The notes: generated from the letters alone by a model not told the origin. 57,852 bases of DNA from Alkalinema sp. CACIAM 70d (GCA_002148405.1 MUGG01000192.1:1-57852); one strand, 5' to 3'. Counted from the first letter of the stretch, positions 1-9,530 are shown. Numbers and translations: made by a program.

Positions 1-216
1 GCTAAAATTACTCCCCTGGCAATCTTACCAAAGGAGTAATAACAAAGCGATAGTAGAAAATGTCGTTACCACCCCCCCCATAGGTTGCGGTTGAGGAAGA
101 ACCCAACATCAGCCTATGTCGCTAAGCGGCATCGGTTTTGCCTTCTCGCAAAGTAACCCAAAGCTTTGGTCATTTTGGATTCCGCAAGGCTCAACCCAAC
201 CTACTAGTTTGTATGC

Positions 217-543
217 TTAGCGTTTAGATCCCGTTCCAGTCGTGCTAGAGTCATTCATCGCTGGATCGCCATTCACAATTTCGCCTAGATTCAGCTTATC
301 GCCCACAGATTCCATCTCTTTCTCGGCATTTTCAGCAGCAGCCTGGGATACCTTGCTCTGTTCTTCGCGGCGTTCAGCTTTCATCTGCTCAAGTTTTTCC
401 GGAGAAATTTGGGGCTTAGCCGTATCGGTAGTCGCCGCCTGAACCGCTGGCTGCATCAATCCTAGAAACATCACTACCACAAGCAGCAGCACCATTGCCC
501 GCTTAACCATCTGCTGAAACGAAACCATTGCACGAGAAATCAT
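217..543 (-). CDS. Small secreted hypothetical protein
   Basis: A 108-residue protein that I cannot assign to a family. Residues 13-36 form a hydrophobic signal peptide ending in a good signal peptidase I site (VQA/A). The mature part is hydrophilic, with a helical Lys/Glu/Gln-rich stretch (about 45-80) and a Ser/Thr/Gly tail, so export to the periplasm or beyond is likely. The ATG has a strong Shine-Dalgarno sequence (AGGAGG seven bases upstream), which supports translation. The upstream DNA carries a tandem duplication of a roughly 59-bp unit that may contain its promoter. No partner gene is adjacent, and function is unknown. Confidence 0.6.
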   Translation of the reverse strand: MISRAMVSFQQMVKRAMVLLLVVVMFLGLMQPAVQAATTDTAKPQISPEKLEQMKAERREEQSKVSQAAAENAEKEMESVGDKLNLGEIVNGDPAMNDSSTTGTGSKR

Positions 544-608
544 ATATTTGCCTCCTGGACGAAAAATTGGGCTTAACCTGTCGTACGTTTCGTACTCCTC
601 TAGTAAAT

Positions 609-727
609 ATGGAAAGTGTGAAATCGCCTGCCTGTCGAAAGTATAAAATCGTGGTACCCGCTACCAAATGGAAAGTGTGAAATTTGCCTGCCTGTCGAAA
701 GTATAAAATCGTGGTACCCGCTGCCAA
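609..727. repeat. Tandem duplication, two copies of a 59/60-bp unit
   Basis: Copy 1 is at 609-667 and copy 2 at 668-727. They differ only by one small indel/substitution after GTGTGAAAT and one A/G change near the end. Each holds the palindrome GGTACC and an AT-rich TATAAAA stretch. The pair lies just upstream of the gene at 217-543 on the minus strand, so it may duplicate a promoter or operator. Confidence 0.85.
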
Positions 728-875
728 AAAGCCTAAAGCCGTTGGGTATAGGGCAATTGATCCGTCGTAATGATGAGCGACATGATGATGGTTTCATTCG
801 TCGTACCCGTCATTTCTGGACCAAGGTTGGTTGGCACCCACCAAAACAAGATCCCCGGCAACCCGCTTAATCACA

Positions 876-1406
876 TCAAATTAAACCAGGGGGTGGGGTG
901 ATTTCAATTCGGTTCGCATCTAAATCCACCACAGGCACGATCGCTTCCACAAACGGAATCAAAATCGGCTCCTTCCGCCCTTCCGCCTGCACTTCCAGCA
1001 AATCATTTCCCGCAAACAATACGTTACTGACCGTTCCCACCAAATCCTGGGTTTCTTGTAAATAAACTGGCAGACCAATCAGATCCCCCACATGGAATTC
1101 ACCCTCTTCCAATTCAGGCCGATCGCTACTTTCCACCAGCAACAGGCAGCCCCGCAACGCCTCCGCCGCATTACGATCGCCCACTCCCGCCAATTGGACA
1201 ATATAGAGCCCTTTGCCCTCTTGGTAATAGCCCTTCAGGAGTTCGATCGGTTCCGGTTGGGTTTGGTTGGGGCGCAATAGCCAGCGGGTTCCCGGCTCCT
1301 CAAACCGTTCTGGAAAATCGGAACTGGGATAGATCCTCACCTCACCCCGAATCCCCTGGGCTGCAACGATCTTACCAATTTCCATAAACTCAGGCGGAAC
1401 GGTCAT
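876..1406 (-). CDS. rimM: Ribosome maturation factor RimM
   Basis: RimM binds ribosomal protein S19 and assists late maturation of the 30S head, including 16S rRNA processing. The protein has the family layout: an N-terminal beta-barrel starting near IGKIVAAQGIRGEVRIYP, then the PRC-barrel half with HVGDLIGLPVY and the C-terminal LIPFVEAIVPVVD block. An upstream TTG gives a longer frame, but the ATG at 1406 has GGGAG five bases before it, so I place the start there (176 residues, normal for the family). A perfect palindrome lies upstream at 1466-1492. Identification is firm. Confidence 0.93.
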   Translation of the reverse strand: MTVPPEFMEIGKIVAAQGIRGEVRIYPSSDFPERFEEPGTRWLLRPNQTQPEPIELLKGYYQEGKGLYIVQLAGVGDRNAAEALRGCLLLVESSDRPELEEGEFHVGDLIGLPVYLQETQDLVGTVSNVLFAGNDLLEVQAEGRKEPILIPFVEAIVPVVDLDANRIEITPPPGLI

Positions 1407-1465
1407 GGGAACTCCCAACTCCAATCTAGATAATGAAATGTAAATTCAATCCAAAACGATTAATG

Positions 1466-1492
1466 AATTACAAACTAAATTAGTTTGTAATT
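1466..1492. promoter_or_regulatory. Perfect 13-bp-arm palindrome upstream of rimM
   Basis: The left arm AATTACAAACTAA (1466-1478) and its exact reverse complement (1480-1492) are separated by one base. The site lies between the 3' end of the gene ending at 1530 and the rimM start, both on the minus strand. It could be a dimeric-regulator operator or an AT-rich terminator hairpin; there is no clear T-tract, so I favour an operator. Confidence 0.5.
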
Positions 1493-1529
1493 ACAAAATG
1501 TAGTGAGCCAACAATGCCACCTCTTCCAG

Positions 1530-1943
1530 TTAAGCATCACTCCGGAACAGAGTCGTTGCTTCCACATGCATTTTAGAAATCACCGGATCACGCTCGATCG
1601 CAGCATAGTAGCGTTGGGAGAGCAGATCTCCCATGGGATTGGGCTGGAGCATTGCTGTGGCCTTATCCAACAATGCCGCCAACACATCCAGCTCCACCGG
1701 CTCCTTCGCCGCCATGGCCTCATCGATTTCCACAATGTACTTTGACATTACCCGCAACCAAGCAAAATGCTCATGCTCCAACACCAGCTTAAAAAACTCC
1801 ATGTTGTTGGCAATGCGTCCGTTCGTTTGCTCGTAAACCGCTTTCTCCGAGTCCAGCAAAGCTTTATGCAGCTTCAGCATCAGATTACGCACCGTCTTCA
1901 GTTGTTGGCGCGTCGCATCCAAGGAAGGATCAAAACTCGACAT
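1530..1943 (-). CDS. Conserved hypothetical helical protein
   Basis: From the ATG at 1943 the protein has 137 residues and is predicted almost wholly helical, without signal peptide or membrane segment. A longer frame reaches 1994, but those 17 residues look like upstream untranslated sequence. Residues about 12-75 are rich in Lys, Glu and aromatic residues (for example NNMEFFKLVLEHEHFAWLR). I recognise no catalytic motif. It lies upstream of rimM on the same strand, with about 120 bp and a palindrome between them, so co-transcription is uncertain. Confidence 0.65.
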   Translation of the reverse strand: MSSFDPSLDATRQQLKTVRNLMLKLHKALLDSEKAVYEQTNGRIANNMEFFKLVLEHEHFAWLRVMSKYIVEIDEAMAAKEPVELDVLAALLDKATAMLQPNPMGDLLSQRYYAAIERDPVISKMHVEATTLFRSDA

Positions 1944-2080
1944 GGTAACTTGCCCGATTTGTACTGTGCTCGATTTGTACTGAGTCCAAATCAATTCGGC
2001 TCGACTTAATGGCTTGGAACCGAATTGCCTGGAATCAAGCTAGGTGCGATCGTGGCTAGGTCGATCGCACTAACGCCAAA

Positions 2081-2677
2081 TTACCAGGATAACTCGTGGG
2101 CAAAGCTCTTGACTTGCTTAAAGTGAAAGGGGCCAGCCACGGAACCCCAAAGCATCTCATCGGTTTCCGGATCCCGACCCCGATCGAGGCTCCACATGGT
2201 TTGCCCTTGCTCCATCACCTCAAACTCATTATCCAGGTAAGACGTTTGGCCTTTGCGCTCCACCATGCACTGCTTGCCGGGTTCCACGCGGCCCTTAAAG
2301 CTATGCCCCGTCCATTCCACATGCATACCGCAGCCACACATCGGCTCTAAATCATCCCGCGTCAGTTGGGCCAGTTTTTCCAAATTACGGGCGGATCCCC
2401 GAAACGCATCTTCATTTTTGACGCGGTAATGGGGAATCTCAATGCGGCCATCGACTTCCACAAACTGCAACACCCGCAGCCGATAGGGTTGATCCTGGGC
2501 AAAGTCATAGGCTTGCTCAAGATAGAGCCCCGCTCCGCCAAAGAACTCCTTGGGCAAAGGTCGCATACAAACCCGGATATGGGCAAAAAACGGCGGATTT
2601 TCGATCGCCTGCTCTTGGTTGCTAAACTCACCTGCCATCCAGGTTACGAGGGTTTTGATATCGGTTGCGTGGGTCAT
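2081..2677 (-). CDS. cpcT: Phycobiliprotein chromophore lyase CpcT/CpeT family
   Basis: CpcT-type lyases attach phycocyanobilin through a thioether to Cys-153 of the phycocyanin beta subunit during phycobilisome assembly. The 198-residue length and blocks MAGEFSNQEQA, FFAHIRVCMRPLP, GLYLEQAYDF, YRLRVLQF and MCGCGMHVEW match the family. The ATG overlaps the stop of the upstream phytase-like gene (shared ATGA at 2674-2677), so the two are probably co-transcribed and translationally coupled, an unusual partner for a lyase. CpeT-like specificity for phycoerythrin cannot be excluded, but no phycoerythrin genes are visible here. Confidence 0.92.
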   Translation of the reverse strand: MTHATDIKTLVTWMAGEFSNQEQAIENPPFFAHIRVCMRPLPKEFFGGAGLYLEQAYDFAQDQPYRLRVLQFVEVDGRIEIPHYRVKNEDAFRGSARNLEKLAQLTRDDLEPMCGCGMHVEWTGHSFKGRVEPGKQCMVERKGQTSYLDNEFEVMEQGQTMWSLDRGRDPETDEMLWGSVAGPFHFKQVKSFAHELSW

Positions 2678-3906
2678 TGTGGTTTCAAACCTTTTACACG
2701 AAACAGGAGAAACTGCGTCTTCTGATTGTCGCTGAAATTGTTGTCACTAACCAAGAGAAGACTGGGCGATCCATCCGGCAAACGCGGCCCCAGGGTCATG
2801 CCTTCCAAGTTATCCAGGTCGATACCCAATTCATTCAAATCCAGCAATGCCTGCTTTTGCACAGGTTTGACGACTTTAGGTAAATGTTGCACCGTGGGCA
2901 GGAGGGACGTATCCTTCGCGCCTGCAAAGGACATTTGAAACAGCTTGACCTGAAAGCCCCCCAGACCCAACGATCGCTCTAAGCTCAGAAAACGTCCCGC
3001 CGGATCCAGGGATAACAATTCACATAGGCCATGGCGAATTGCGGTACTCGGTGCGGGTTCCAGTTCATAGAGGTATTCCGCAATCAGATCGATCCGACCC
3101 GTTTCCACGTAGTAATGCAATAGACGAGCTTTGGCGCGGGTTTCGGCGGTTGGAGGTTCGGCATCTTGGGTCAGGGCAGATTCCGTGGCGGTAAATAGGC
3201 GATAGGGTTCCGTTGGCCCCATGCGAGCGGCTCCAGCGCTGAGGGTGAGCGCTTCGAAGCCGAGATTATCCTGAATACCTTGGTGCGTTGTTTGTTTAGA
3301 TTGCGGATCCTCGATCGTTTTTGGGGTGTAATAGTCTGGGAAAAAGAGCTTGCGCAACAGTTTTCCGGTTTTTACATCAAATTCGTTCACAAAAGGCGAA
3401 ATCTCATCACGGGCAACGCCTTCACTGGAAATCCACACCGTGCCTTGGGGCGTCAGGCTAATCCCTTCAGTGTCGATCGTGCGGCGTTCATAGGGTTCTC
3501 CATCGGCTTGCTGGAGAAACGTGACTCCCTGAACATCCACTTTGCTAAGGTGAGAGGCTGGATCGAGGTTGATTTTCAGCGTGTAGAACCGGGCGGGGGC
3601 TTTTTCACTACGATCGTCGGAAATGGCATAGAAGACATCCCGCTGGGGATCGTAGGTTATGCCAGACAAGCCCCCCACGGGCGTGTCCTCAAACTGGCTA
3701 TCCTGTGGCAGGTCATACTCTCCCAAAAAGTCCAAGGACAGCGGTAAAAATAGCCGATCGGTTGCTTTAATTTGGGGCAGCGCACAGGCACTCAAACTCA
3801 TCAACCAAAATGCTGCGATCGTCAGCACCATCAGCTTGAGGGATCTGAGGAGCGATCGTCGCCACTGCCAATCTTGCCACTGCCGATTTTGCCACTGCCC
3901 AGCCAT
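2674..3906 (-). CDS. Esterase-like (phytase-like) beta-propeller protein
   Basis: A 410-residue protein of the 'esterase-like activity of phytase' family, which is predicted to fold as a beta-propeller and to hydrolyse phosphate esters. The N-terminus has a membrane-spanning signal (about 18-42, LMVLTIAAFWLMSLSACALP) that could be a lipoprotein signal with a Cys near residue 42, so it probably works outside the cytoplasm. Family blocks include GGLSGITYDPQRDVFYAISDD, IDTEGISLTPQGTVWISSEG, NLGFEALTLS and LEGMTLGPRLPDG. It overlaps cpcT by four bases. The giant protein at 46734-50675 carries a related domain. Substrate is not known. Confidence 0.8.
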   Translation of the reverse strand: MAGQWQNRQWQDWQWRRSLLRSLKLMVLTIAAFWLMSLSACALPQIKATDRLFLPLSLDFLGEYDLPQDSQFEDTPVGGLSGITYDPQRDVFYAISDDRSEKAPARFYTLKINLDPASHLSKVDVQGVTFLQQADGEPYERRTIDTEGISLTPQGTVWISSEGVARDEISPFVNEFDVKTGKLLRKLFFPDYYTPKTIEDPQSKQTTHQGIQDNLGFEALTLSAGAARMGPTEPYRLFTATESALTQDAEPPTAETRAKARLLHYYVETGRIDLIAEYLYELEPAPSTAIRHGLCELLSLDPAGRFLSLERSLGLGGFQVKLFQMSFAGAKDTSLLPTVQHLPKVVKPVQKQALLDLNELGIDLDNLEGMTLGPRLPDGSPSLLLVSDNNFSDNQKTQFLLFRVKGLKPQ

Positions 3907-3988
3907 GGACTATCTCCCAACAAAGTTGCCTTTCCCACGATACAGGGGAAACTGGCTACACCCAAGTGGCCTAGCTGTGATTTTCTAC

Positions 3989-5887
3989 TCACAGCAGCCC
4001 AACAGCTTGCATACACCCCATCAACTTCCGTTTGCGTCCATGTTGAGTCACCAGTTGGTCACGATATTTCGTCCATTCTTTCTGCCGATCGGATTGCAAA
4101 TAGGCCGTCTGCACCTGTTGCAGAAATTGCGCTGCCCTATCATAGCGATCGGCCTTACCCCGATCCATAATTTCCTCGGCGTACTTTTTACCCAGCTGAA
4201 TCACCCAATCAGAATGACTAGCGGTAGCCGCTTGCATAACTTGAAGCATTAACTCCCGATCGTAGTAATGATCCACAACCGCGATCGCATCCTCTACTAA
4301 CCCTTCCTGCAAAAAGATACCTACCCTGGCCTGTGCCCCAACCCAATGATCCAGTTGGCGTAAATGGTCTAATAGCTCCGGCTGCAAGGATTTCCACTGT
4401 TTACCCGCTAACGTTTGCAGGGCTTGATAATCGGCTAACTCAGGTTTTGCTTTGAAGGCAATGACTCGTAACTCCAAAGCCTTTGCTGTGTTTCCCAACC
4501 CTTCCGCTAACTCACTGGCCCACTGGGCAACGTCATAGCGGAGATAGGGGACATCCGATCGGCTAGAAGCGTCCAGCATAAACGTTTGCCATCTTTCAGG
4601 AAGATGCTTGGGCAGCGTTAATCCCCGTTCTGCAACTTGTAAGGCTTCTGGAATGGCCTCCTGTTCCCGGAGTTTTTTCGCAACTACAAACGCATCATCG
4701 ATCGTAGGCAATCGATCGACCATGGCCATGGCCTCTGCAATTCGATCGTTTTCAATCAGCATTTCCATCGCCGATCGCGTTTGCTGTTCTGCGAAAGCTA
4801 AGCGTAGATACTCCACCGTTCGCCCTTGCTGAGCCAAAATTTTGAGGCGAACTTGGGCAAGATCGTCGGCATAGTCAGGTCGTTCTTCCCCCCATAAATC
4901 AGTGGCTTCTCCGGCTAATACTGCCTGTAACCGTTCGTCATCCCAGCCCTCGCGCAAGGCTGCACTGCCTAGGGAAAACTCTGCATTCAATTCCTCCGCC
5001 CATTCTTCTAATTGGACTTGGCGATCGATGCGCTCCTGCTCAGATAATTCGCTTGTTAGAATTGCTTCTGCCCAAGCTGGGTCGAGAATCTCCAAAACCT
5101 CCTCCGCATTGCCACCATAGTCCAATAGGTCATCCCAGCCCCGGCAAATTTCGGTGGTGATTGCTTCTAAAATCACACTGGCGTTGTGACCATCCCCTCG
5201 ATCGCTAAACTCCTGAGCAGACTGAATTAACTCTGGTAATTCCTCTATAAGTAAATTTGTCTCTCCGCCCTCTTCCCAGTGGTTGATCGTATTACGGACT
5301 AGGTCACGAGCTCGATTAGCAAAAGGTTTCGGGTCGATTGTAGTTTTTCGAGTGCGCGTGCTGCTAGCGGACTTTTTAGCGTGTGGTTCTGCGGTCTGAG
5401 ATGATTGCTGCTGTGAGGCTTGTTGAGTCGTTACTTGCGTTGGCTGAGTTTCCAACTTAATGGCAATTAGTTCAACATTATTAATGATCTGCGGGTCATC
5501 TTCTACCAGATTAATAACCAGTTGTTTAACCTGCTCTAAATTGAAGGGCTCCAGAATTTCTTCGATCGTCCTTCCCGTTTCGATCTGCTCAGGGTTGTGA
5601 ATACAGGTTAAACCAGCCGCAATGATATGTTTACACCAGCCTTCGTAGTCATATTGACAGGTACAAGTCGCCTGCCGAATGCCCCCAGCATCGATCGTCA
5701 GTTGCACACAGTAGGGTTCGTATTCACTGCCTTCGACTAATGCCTGGATTGTCCCGCCTCGCTGGGTCAGTTCAACCACAGCGCCCGCTTGGTAATACCC
5801 CTGCCCACGATCGAAGGACTTCGCCGTCGAATGGGACTTCAGCATGGATTCTGTGATCTGGGGTTTGGGAGACTTGGGAGATTTCAT
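3989..5887 (-). CDS. SWIM zinc finger domain protein with helical repeat region
   Basis: A 632-residue protein. Near residues 95-110 it has a SWIM zinc finger (CTCQYDYEGWCKHI, pattern CxCx(n)CxH), a DNA-, RNA- or protein-binding module. A Gln/Ser/Lys-rich linker (about 155-195) follows, then a long all-helical region with TPR/HEAT-like repeats to the C-terminus (for example EALQVAERGLTLPKHLPERW and GLVEDAIAVVDHYY). There is no ATPase or nuclease motif. Single-gene unit, divergent from leuS. Cyanobacterial homologues are annotated only by the SWIM domain, and the role is unknown. Confidence 0.8.
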   Translation of the reverse strand: MKSPKSPKPQITESMLKSHSTAKSFDRGQGYYQAGAVVELTQRGGTIQALVEGSEYEPYCVQLTIDAGGIRQATCTCQYDYEGWCKHIIAAGLTCIHNPEQIETGRTIEEILEPFNLEQVKQLVINLVEDDPQIINNVELIAIKLETQPTQVTTQQASQQQSSQTAEPHAKKSASSTRTRKTTIDPKPFANRARDLVRNTINHWEEGGETNLLIEELPELIQSAQEFSDRGDGHNASVILEAITTEICRGWDDLLDYGGNAEEVLEILDPAWAEAILTSELSEQERIDRQVQLEEWAEELNAEFSLGSAALREGWDDERLQAVLAGEATDLWGEERPDYADDLAQVRLKILAQQGRTVEYLRLAFAEQQTRSAMEMLIENDRIAEAMAMVDRLPTIDDAFVVAKKLREQEAIPEALQVAERGLTLPKHLPERWQTFMLDASSRSDVPYLRYDVAQWASELAEGLGNTAKALELRVIAFKAKPELADYQALQTLAGKQWKSLQPELLDHLRQLDHWVGAQARVGIFLQEGLVEDAIAVVDHYYDRELMLQVMQAATASHSDWVIQLGKKYAEEIMDRGKADRYDRAAQFLQQVQTAYLQSDRQKEWTKYRDQLVTQHGRKRKLMGCMQAVGLL

Positions 5888-6196
5888 GGGCGAAAGAGGG
5901 GAAGGGTAGAGGGGGGGGGAGGGTCGTCAGGGGGTAGAAAAGCCCGACTGCCCTATTCTGACTGCCCTTTATTGTCCCTAGGGTTCTACGAAATGCGCCG
6001 CCGCTGCCATAGATTCTTAATCATTACGCCCGCTTCTCCACACCCGCTTCTCCGGAAATAGCGTATACTACATGTAGTATACAATGTATTACAAATCTAG
6101 GAAATGGCTGGCAAGATTAACGGCAATATTTATCCCGAATGCCGTCCAGCTTTTAGAATGGTTGTTTGCATAGCGTCAATTGCAGGAGTGAATCCC

Positions 6197-8764
6197 GTGG
6201 AGTCTCGTTACAGTCCCGCTGAGATTGAGGAAAAATGGCAGCAGGTATGGGCCGAACAAGGTCTGCACCAAACTTCAACCGACAGCAGCAAGCCCAAATT
6301 CTACGCACTGTCGATGTTTCCCTATCCTTCGGGCAACCTCCACATGGGCCACGTCCGCGTCTATACGATCGTTGATGTCATCGCCCGCCTGAAGCGGATG
6401 CAGGGCTATCGGGTACTGAATCCCATGGGTTGGGATGCCTTTGGGTTGCCAGCGGAAAATGCCGCGATCGAACGGGGCATCCATCCCGCCAAATGGACGT
6501 ACTCCAACATCGCCCAAATGCGCAAACAGTTGGACAGCCTGGGGATCTCCTTCGACTGGAGTAAAGAAGTCACCACCTGCTCCCCGGACTACTACAAATG
6601 GACGCAATGGTTGTTCCTGCAATTCTTCCAGTCTGGCTTGGCCTACCAAAAGGAAGCCACCGTCAACTGGGATCCCATCGATCAAACCGTGTTGGCTAAC
6701 GAGCAGGTGGATAGCGAAGGGAAATCGTGGCGATCGGGCGCGAAGGTTGAACGCAAACAACTGCGCCAATGGTTCTTCAAAATTACCGACTATGCCGAGC
6801 AACTGTTGCAGGACTTGGAGCAACTGGGCGGCTGGCCGGAAAAAGTGCGGCTGATGCAGGCCAACTGGATCGGCAAGTCCACGGGCGCGCAAGTTACCTT
6901 CCAAACCGAGCAGGGCGATGACTTAGTTGTCTTCACAACCCGACCCGATACCCTGTGGGGAGCCACCTTTATGGTGATTGCCCCAGAACATCCCCTGGTG
7001 GAAAAATTAACCGTACCCGCCCAAGCCGACGCGATCAAAGCCTACCAAGCCGAAGCCGAAGCCAAAAGCGACATCGATCGTACCGCCGAAGGTAAGGAAA
7101 AAACCGGGGTCTGGACGGGGAGCTATGCCATCAATCCGGTGAACGGAGCCAAGGTACCCATCTGGATTGCCGACTACGTCATGATGGACTACGGCACCGG
7201 GGCAATCATGGCGGTTCCGGCCCACGACCAACGGGACTTCGAGTTTGCCCGCAAGTTTGGCTTAGAAGTCAAAGTCGTGGTGCAGCCGGAGGGCGAACGC
7301 TTGGAGGGCGCAACGATGGCTGAAGCTTGGCCGGGAGAGGGCGTCATGGTCAACTCTGGCCCCTTGGATGGGGTGACTGCTGGCAAGGGCAAAGGCCAAA
7401 GTGTGGAGGCCGCCGTGCAATGGCTGGAAACCAACCAAAAGGGCAAAGGCACCGCTAACTACCGCCTGCGGGATTGGTTGATTTCTCGGCAGCGCTACTG
7501 GGGCTGTCCCATCCCGATCGTCCATTGCCCTGACTGTGGTGCGGTTCCGGTTCCCGATGACCAGTTGCCCGTGCAGTTGCCTGAGGATGTGGAGTTTTCC
7601 GGCAAAGGCTCTCCCCTGGCGAAGTTGGAGTCCTGGGTCAATACCCCCTGTCCCAGTTGCGGCACCCCCGCTAAACGGGAAACGGACACGATGGATACTT
7701 TCATGTGTTCCTCTTGGTATTTCATGCGCTATCCCGATGCCCAGAATGCGGAGGCGGTTTTCGATCCGACGATCGGCAATAGCTGGATGCCAGTAGATCA
7801 ATACGTGGGTGGTATTGAACATGCAATTTTGCACTTGCTGTATTCCCGCTTCTTTACCAAAGTCGTGAGAGATCGCGGTTTACTGAATTGCGATGAACCC
7901 TTCCAGCGCTTGCTGACCCAGGGCATGGTGCAGGGCCGCACCTACAAAAATCCGCGCACGGACAAATACGTCATTCCCCAAAACATCACTGATTTTGCCA
8001 ATCCGATCGATCCGGAAACGGGGGAAGCGTTGGAAGTGGTGTACGAAAAGATGTCCAAATCGAAACACAATGGCGTTGCTCCCGGTGATGTGATTAGCAA
8101 ATACGGTGCGGATACTGCCCGGATGTTTATTCTGTTTAAAGCTCCGCCAGAAAAGGATTTGGAGTGGGATGATGCAGATGTGGAAGGTCAGTTCCGCTTC
8201 TTGAATCGGGTTTGGCGGTTGGTGACGGAGTCGGGGGTCTCTGCCGATCCGGTGACGTTACCCGATAGCTTGACGAAGGAAGAGAAGGATCTGCGTCGAT
8301 CGATTCACACTGCCATTAAAGAGGTCACGGAAGACTTGACCGACGACTATCAGTTCAATACGGCTGTATCGGAGCTGATGAAGTTGAGCAATGCCTTGAA
8401 TGACGCGAAGTGCAAAACCTCTCCGGTCTATGCGGAAGGGGTGCAAACGTTGCTGTTGCTGTTAGCGCCCTTTGCGCCCCACATGGCCGATGAACTGTGG
8501 GCTAGCTTGGGGCATTCCCAGTCGATCCATACCCACGGGTTCCCGATCGTGGATCCCAAGGCGTTGGTGGCCGATGAGTTGACGATCGTGATTCAAATCC
8601 TGGGCAAAACCCGAGGCACCATTACGGTTCCGGCGGCTTCCACCAAGGAGCAAATCGAGGCATTGGCGAAAAATTCTGACATTGCCCAAAAACATATTGC
8701 GGGTAAAGAGATTAAGAAAACGATCGTCGTTCCCGGTAAATTGGTAAACTTTGTAGTAGCTTAA
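6197..8764 (+). CDS. leuS: Leucine--tRNA ligase
   Basis: Class Ia aminoacyl-tRNA synthetase charging tRNA-Leu. The HIGH-type signature is HMGH within PYPSGNLHMGHVRVY (about residue 40), the KMSKS signature is YEKMSKSKHNG (about 617), and the CP1 editing domain contains the TTRPDTLWGATF block. A zinc-ribbon-like Cys set (CPDCG, CPSCG) is present, typical of bacterial LeuRS. The frame opens at 6104, but I prefer the GTG at 6197: AGGAG lies eight bases upstream and the resulting 855 residues fit the family, whereas the extra 31 residues look unrelated. An inverted repeat follows the stop. Confidence 0.97.
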   Translation: MESRYSPAEIEEKWQQVWAEQGLHQTSTDSSKPKFYALSMFPYPSGNLHMGHVRVYTIVDVIARLKRMQGYRVLNPMGWDAFGLPAENAAIERGIHPAKWTYSNIAQMRKQLDSLGISFDWSKEVTTCSPDYYKWTQWLFLQFFQSGLAYQKEATVNWDPIDQTVLANEQVDSEGKSWRSGAKVERKQLRQWFFKITDYAEQLLQDLEQLGGWPEKVRLMQANWIGKSTGAQVTFQTEQGDDLVVFTTRPDTLWGATFMVIAPEHPLVEKLTVPAQADAIKAYQAEAEAKSDIDRTAEGKEKTGVWTGSYAINPVNGAKVPIWIADYVMMDYGTGAIMAVPAHDQRDFEFARKFGLEVKVVVQPEGERLEGATMAEAWPGEGVMVNSGPLDGVTAGKGKGQSVEAAVQWLETNQKGKGTANYRLRDWLISRQRYWGCPIPIVHCPDCGAVPVPDDQLPVQLPEDVEFSGKGSPLAKLESWVNTPCPSCGTPAKRETDTMDTFMCSSWYFMRYPDAQNAEAVFDPTIGNSWMPVDQYVGGIEHAILHLLYSRFFTKVVRDRGLLNCDEPFQRLLTQGMVQGRTYKNPRTDKYVIPQNITDFANPIDPETGEALEVVYEKMSKSKHNGVAPGDVISKYGADTARMFILFKAPPEKDLEWDDADVEGQFRFLNRVWRLVTESGVSADPVTLPDSLTKEEKDLRRSIHTAIKEVTEDLTDDYQFNTAVSELMKLSNALNDAKCKTSPVYAEGVQTLLLLLAPFAPHMADELWASLGHSQSIHTHGFPIVDPKALVADELTIVIQILGKTRGTITVPAASTKEQIEALAKNSDIAQKHIAGKEIKKTIVVPGKLVNFVVA

Positions 8765-8830
8765 AATCGCAACTATAAGCCCAATTAACACTCACATTTT
8801 GCACACCTCATAGTCATCTTTATAGACATT

Positions 8831-8859
8831 AGGTAGGAGAAAATTGATTTCTTCTACCT
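8831..8859 (+). terminator. Hairpin downstream of leuS
   Basis: Arms AGGTAGGAGAAA (8831-8842) and TTTCTTCTACCT (8848-8859) pair over 12 positions with one G-U wobble and a five-base loop. The following sequence is only moderately T-rich, so this is a probable but not textbook terminator or 3' stability hairpin. Confidence 0.5.
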
Positions 8860-8918
8860 AGTCCTTATTTAGAAATCCAAGCATCGATCGGCAAATAGAT
8901 TTTGCATGAGAGGATTCC

Positions 8919-9164
8919 ATGGTTTGGGTTAGAACTTGCTTCACTGGACTATGTTTCACGATCGCCTGGGGGTTAATAGGTCTATTGACGGTGAGCTTAG
9001 TTCGCAGCTTCCGGCAGGGCTACAAAACCGTCCAGCGACTGCATCAGATTCCCTGTAGCACCTGCCAGTATTTCACGGGGGATTACAACTTAAAATGTAC
9101 AATTCACCCGGTTATTGCCCTATCTGAATCGGCGATCGGGTGCCGGGATTATCACGGTGATTAG
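8919..9164 (+). CDS. Small membrane-anchored Cys-motif protein
   Basis: An 81-residue protein: one N-terminal transmembrane segment (about 8-30), a short basic linker, then a Cys-containing tail with CSTCQYF, LKCTIHP and a final GCRDY. The pattern of Cys pairs around an aromatic residue and a Cys-x-x-xP element resembles the DUF6464 tail of the protein at 46243-46530 and may bind a metal. The stop overlaps, in antisense, the end of the Rpn remnant. Function is unknown. Confidence 0.65.
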   Translation: MVWVRTCFTGLCFTIAWGLIGLLTVSLVRSFRQGYKTVQRLHQIPCSTCQYFTGDYNLKCTIHPVIALSESAIGCRDYHGD

Positions 9165-9530
9165 GCAATGTCTGGGGCTGAGTGATCCAGGTCTTGACGG
9201 AGTTGCTCGATTGCATCGATCGACAAACCGGTGGTGCGTGCAATCACCTCTACCGCGATCCCCTCTCGCAGGAGACCCAACGCCACCGATCGAACTGCTA
9301 ACTCTTGTCCTTCTGCACGTCCTTCTGCACGTCCTTCTGCTAATCCCTCGGCCAGCCCTTCAGCGAGCCCCTCCGCTCGGGCTTCATAACGCTATTCTTG
9401 CCGTCGTTTTAGATAAGCAGCAGATAATTGCATAATTAGCTCCTCATCATCGGGGGTTAGTTGTCGTCGTGTTTCTAAGTTGGTGCGATAGTCCGCAAGA
9501 ATTTCTTCAACGCTAGGGTGAAGCTCACAG
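9161..9530 (-). pseudogene. Remnant of Rpn/PD-(D/E)XK-type nuclease (C-terminal part)
   Basis: The minus strand encodes the C-terminal part of a cyanobacterial Rpn-family (recombination-promoting nuclease/putative transposase) protein: HPSVEEILADYRTN, an AAYLKRRQE segment, then the typical degenerate EGLAEGLAEG/AEGRAEG run and a VALGLLREG...TTGLSIDAIEQL tail. A TAG at 9392-9394 interrupts the frame between RRQE and RYEA. No N-terminal nuclease domain is present before fur, so this is a truncated and interrupted relic. Confidence 0.75.

Noticed and set aside
6104..6196. N-terminal extension or targeting peptide of LeuS
   Set aside because: A good Shine-Dalgarno sequence precedes the GTG at 6197 and the shorter product matches the usual family length.
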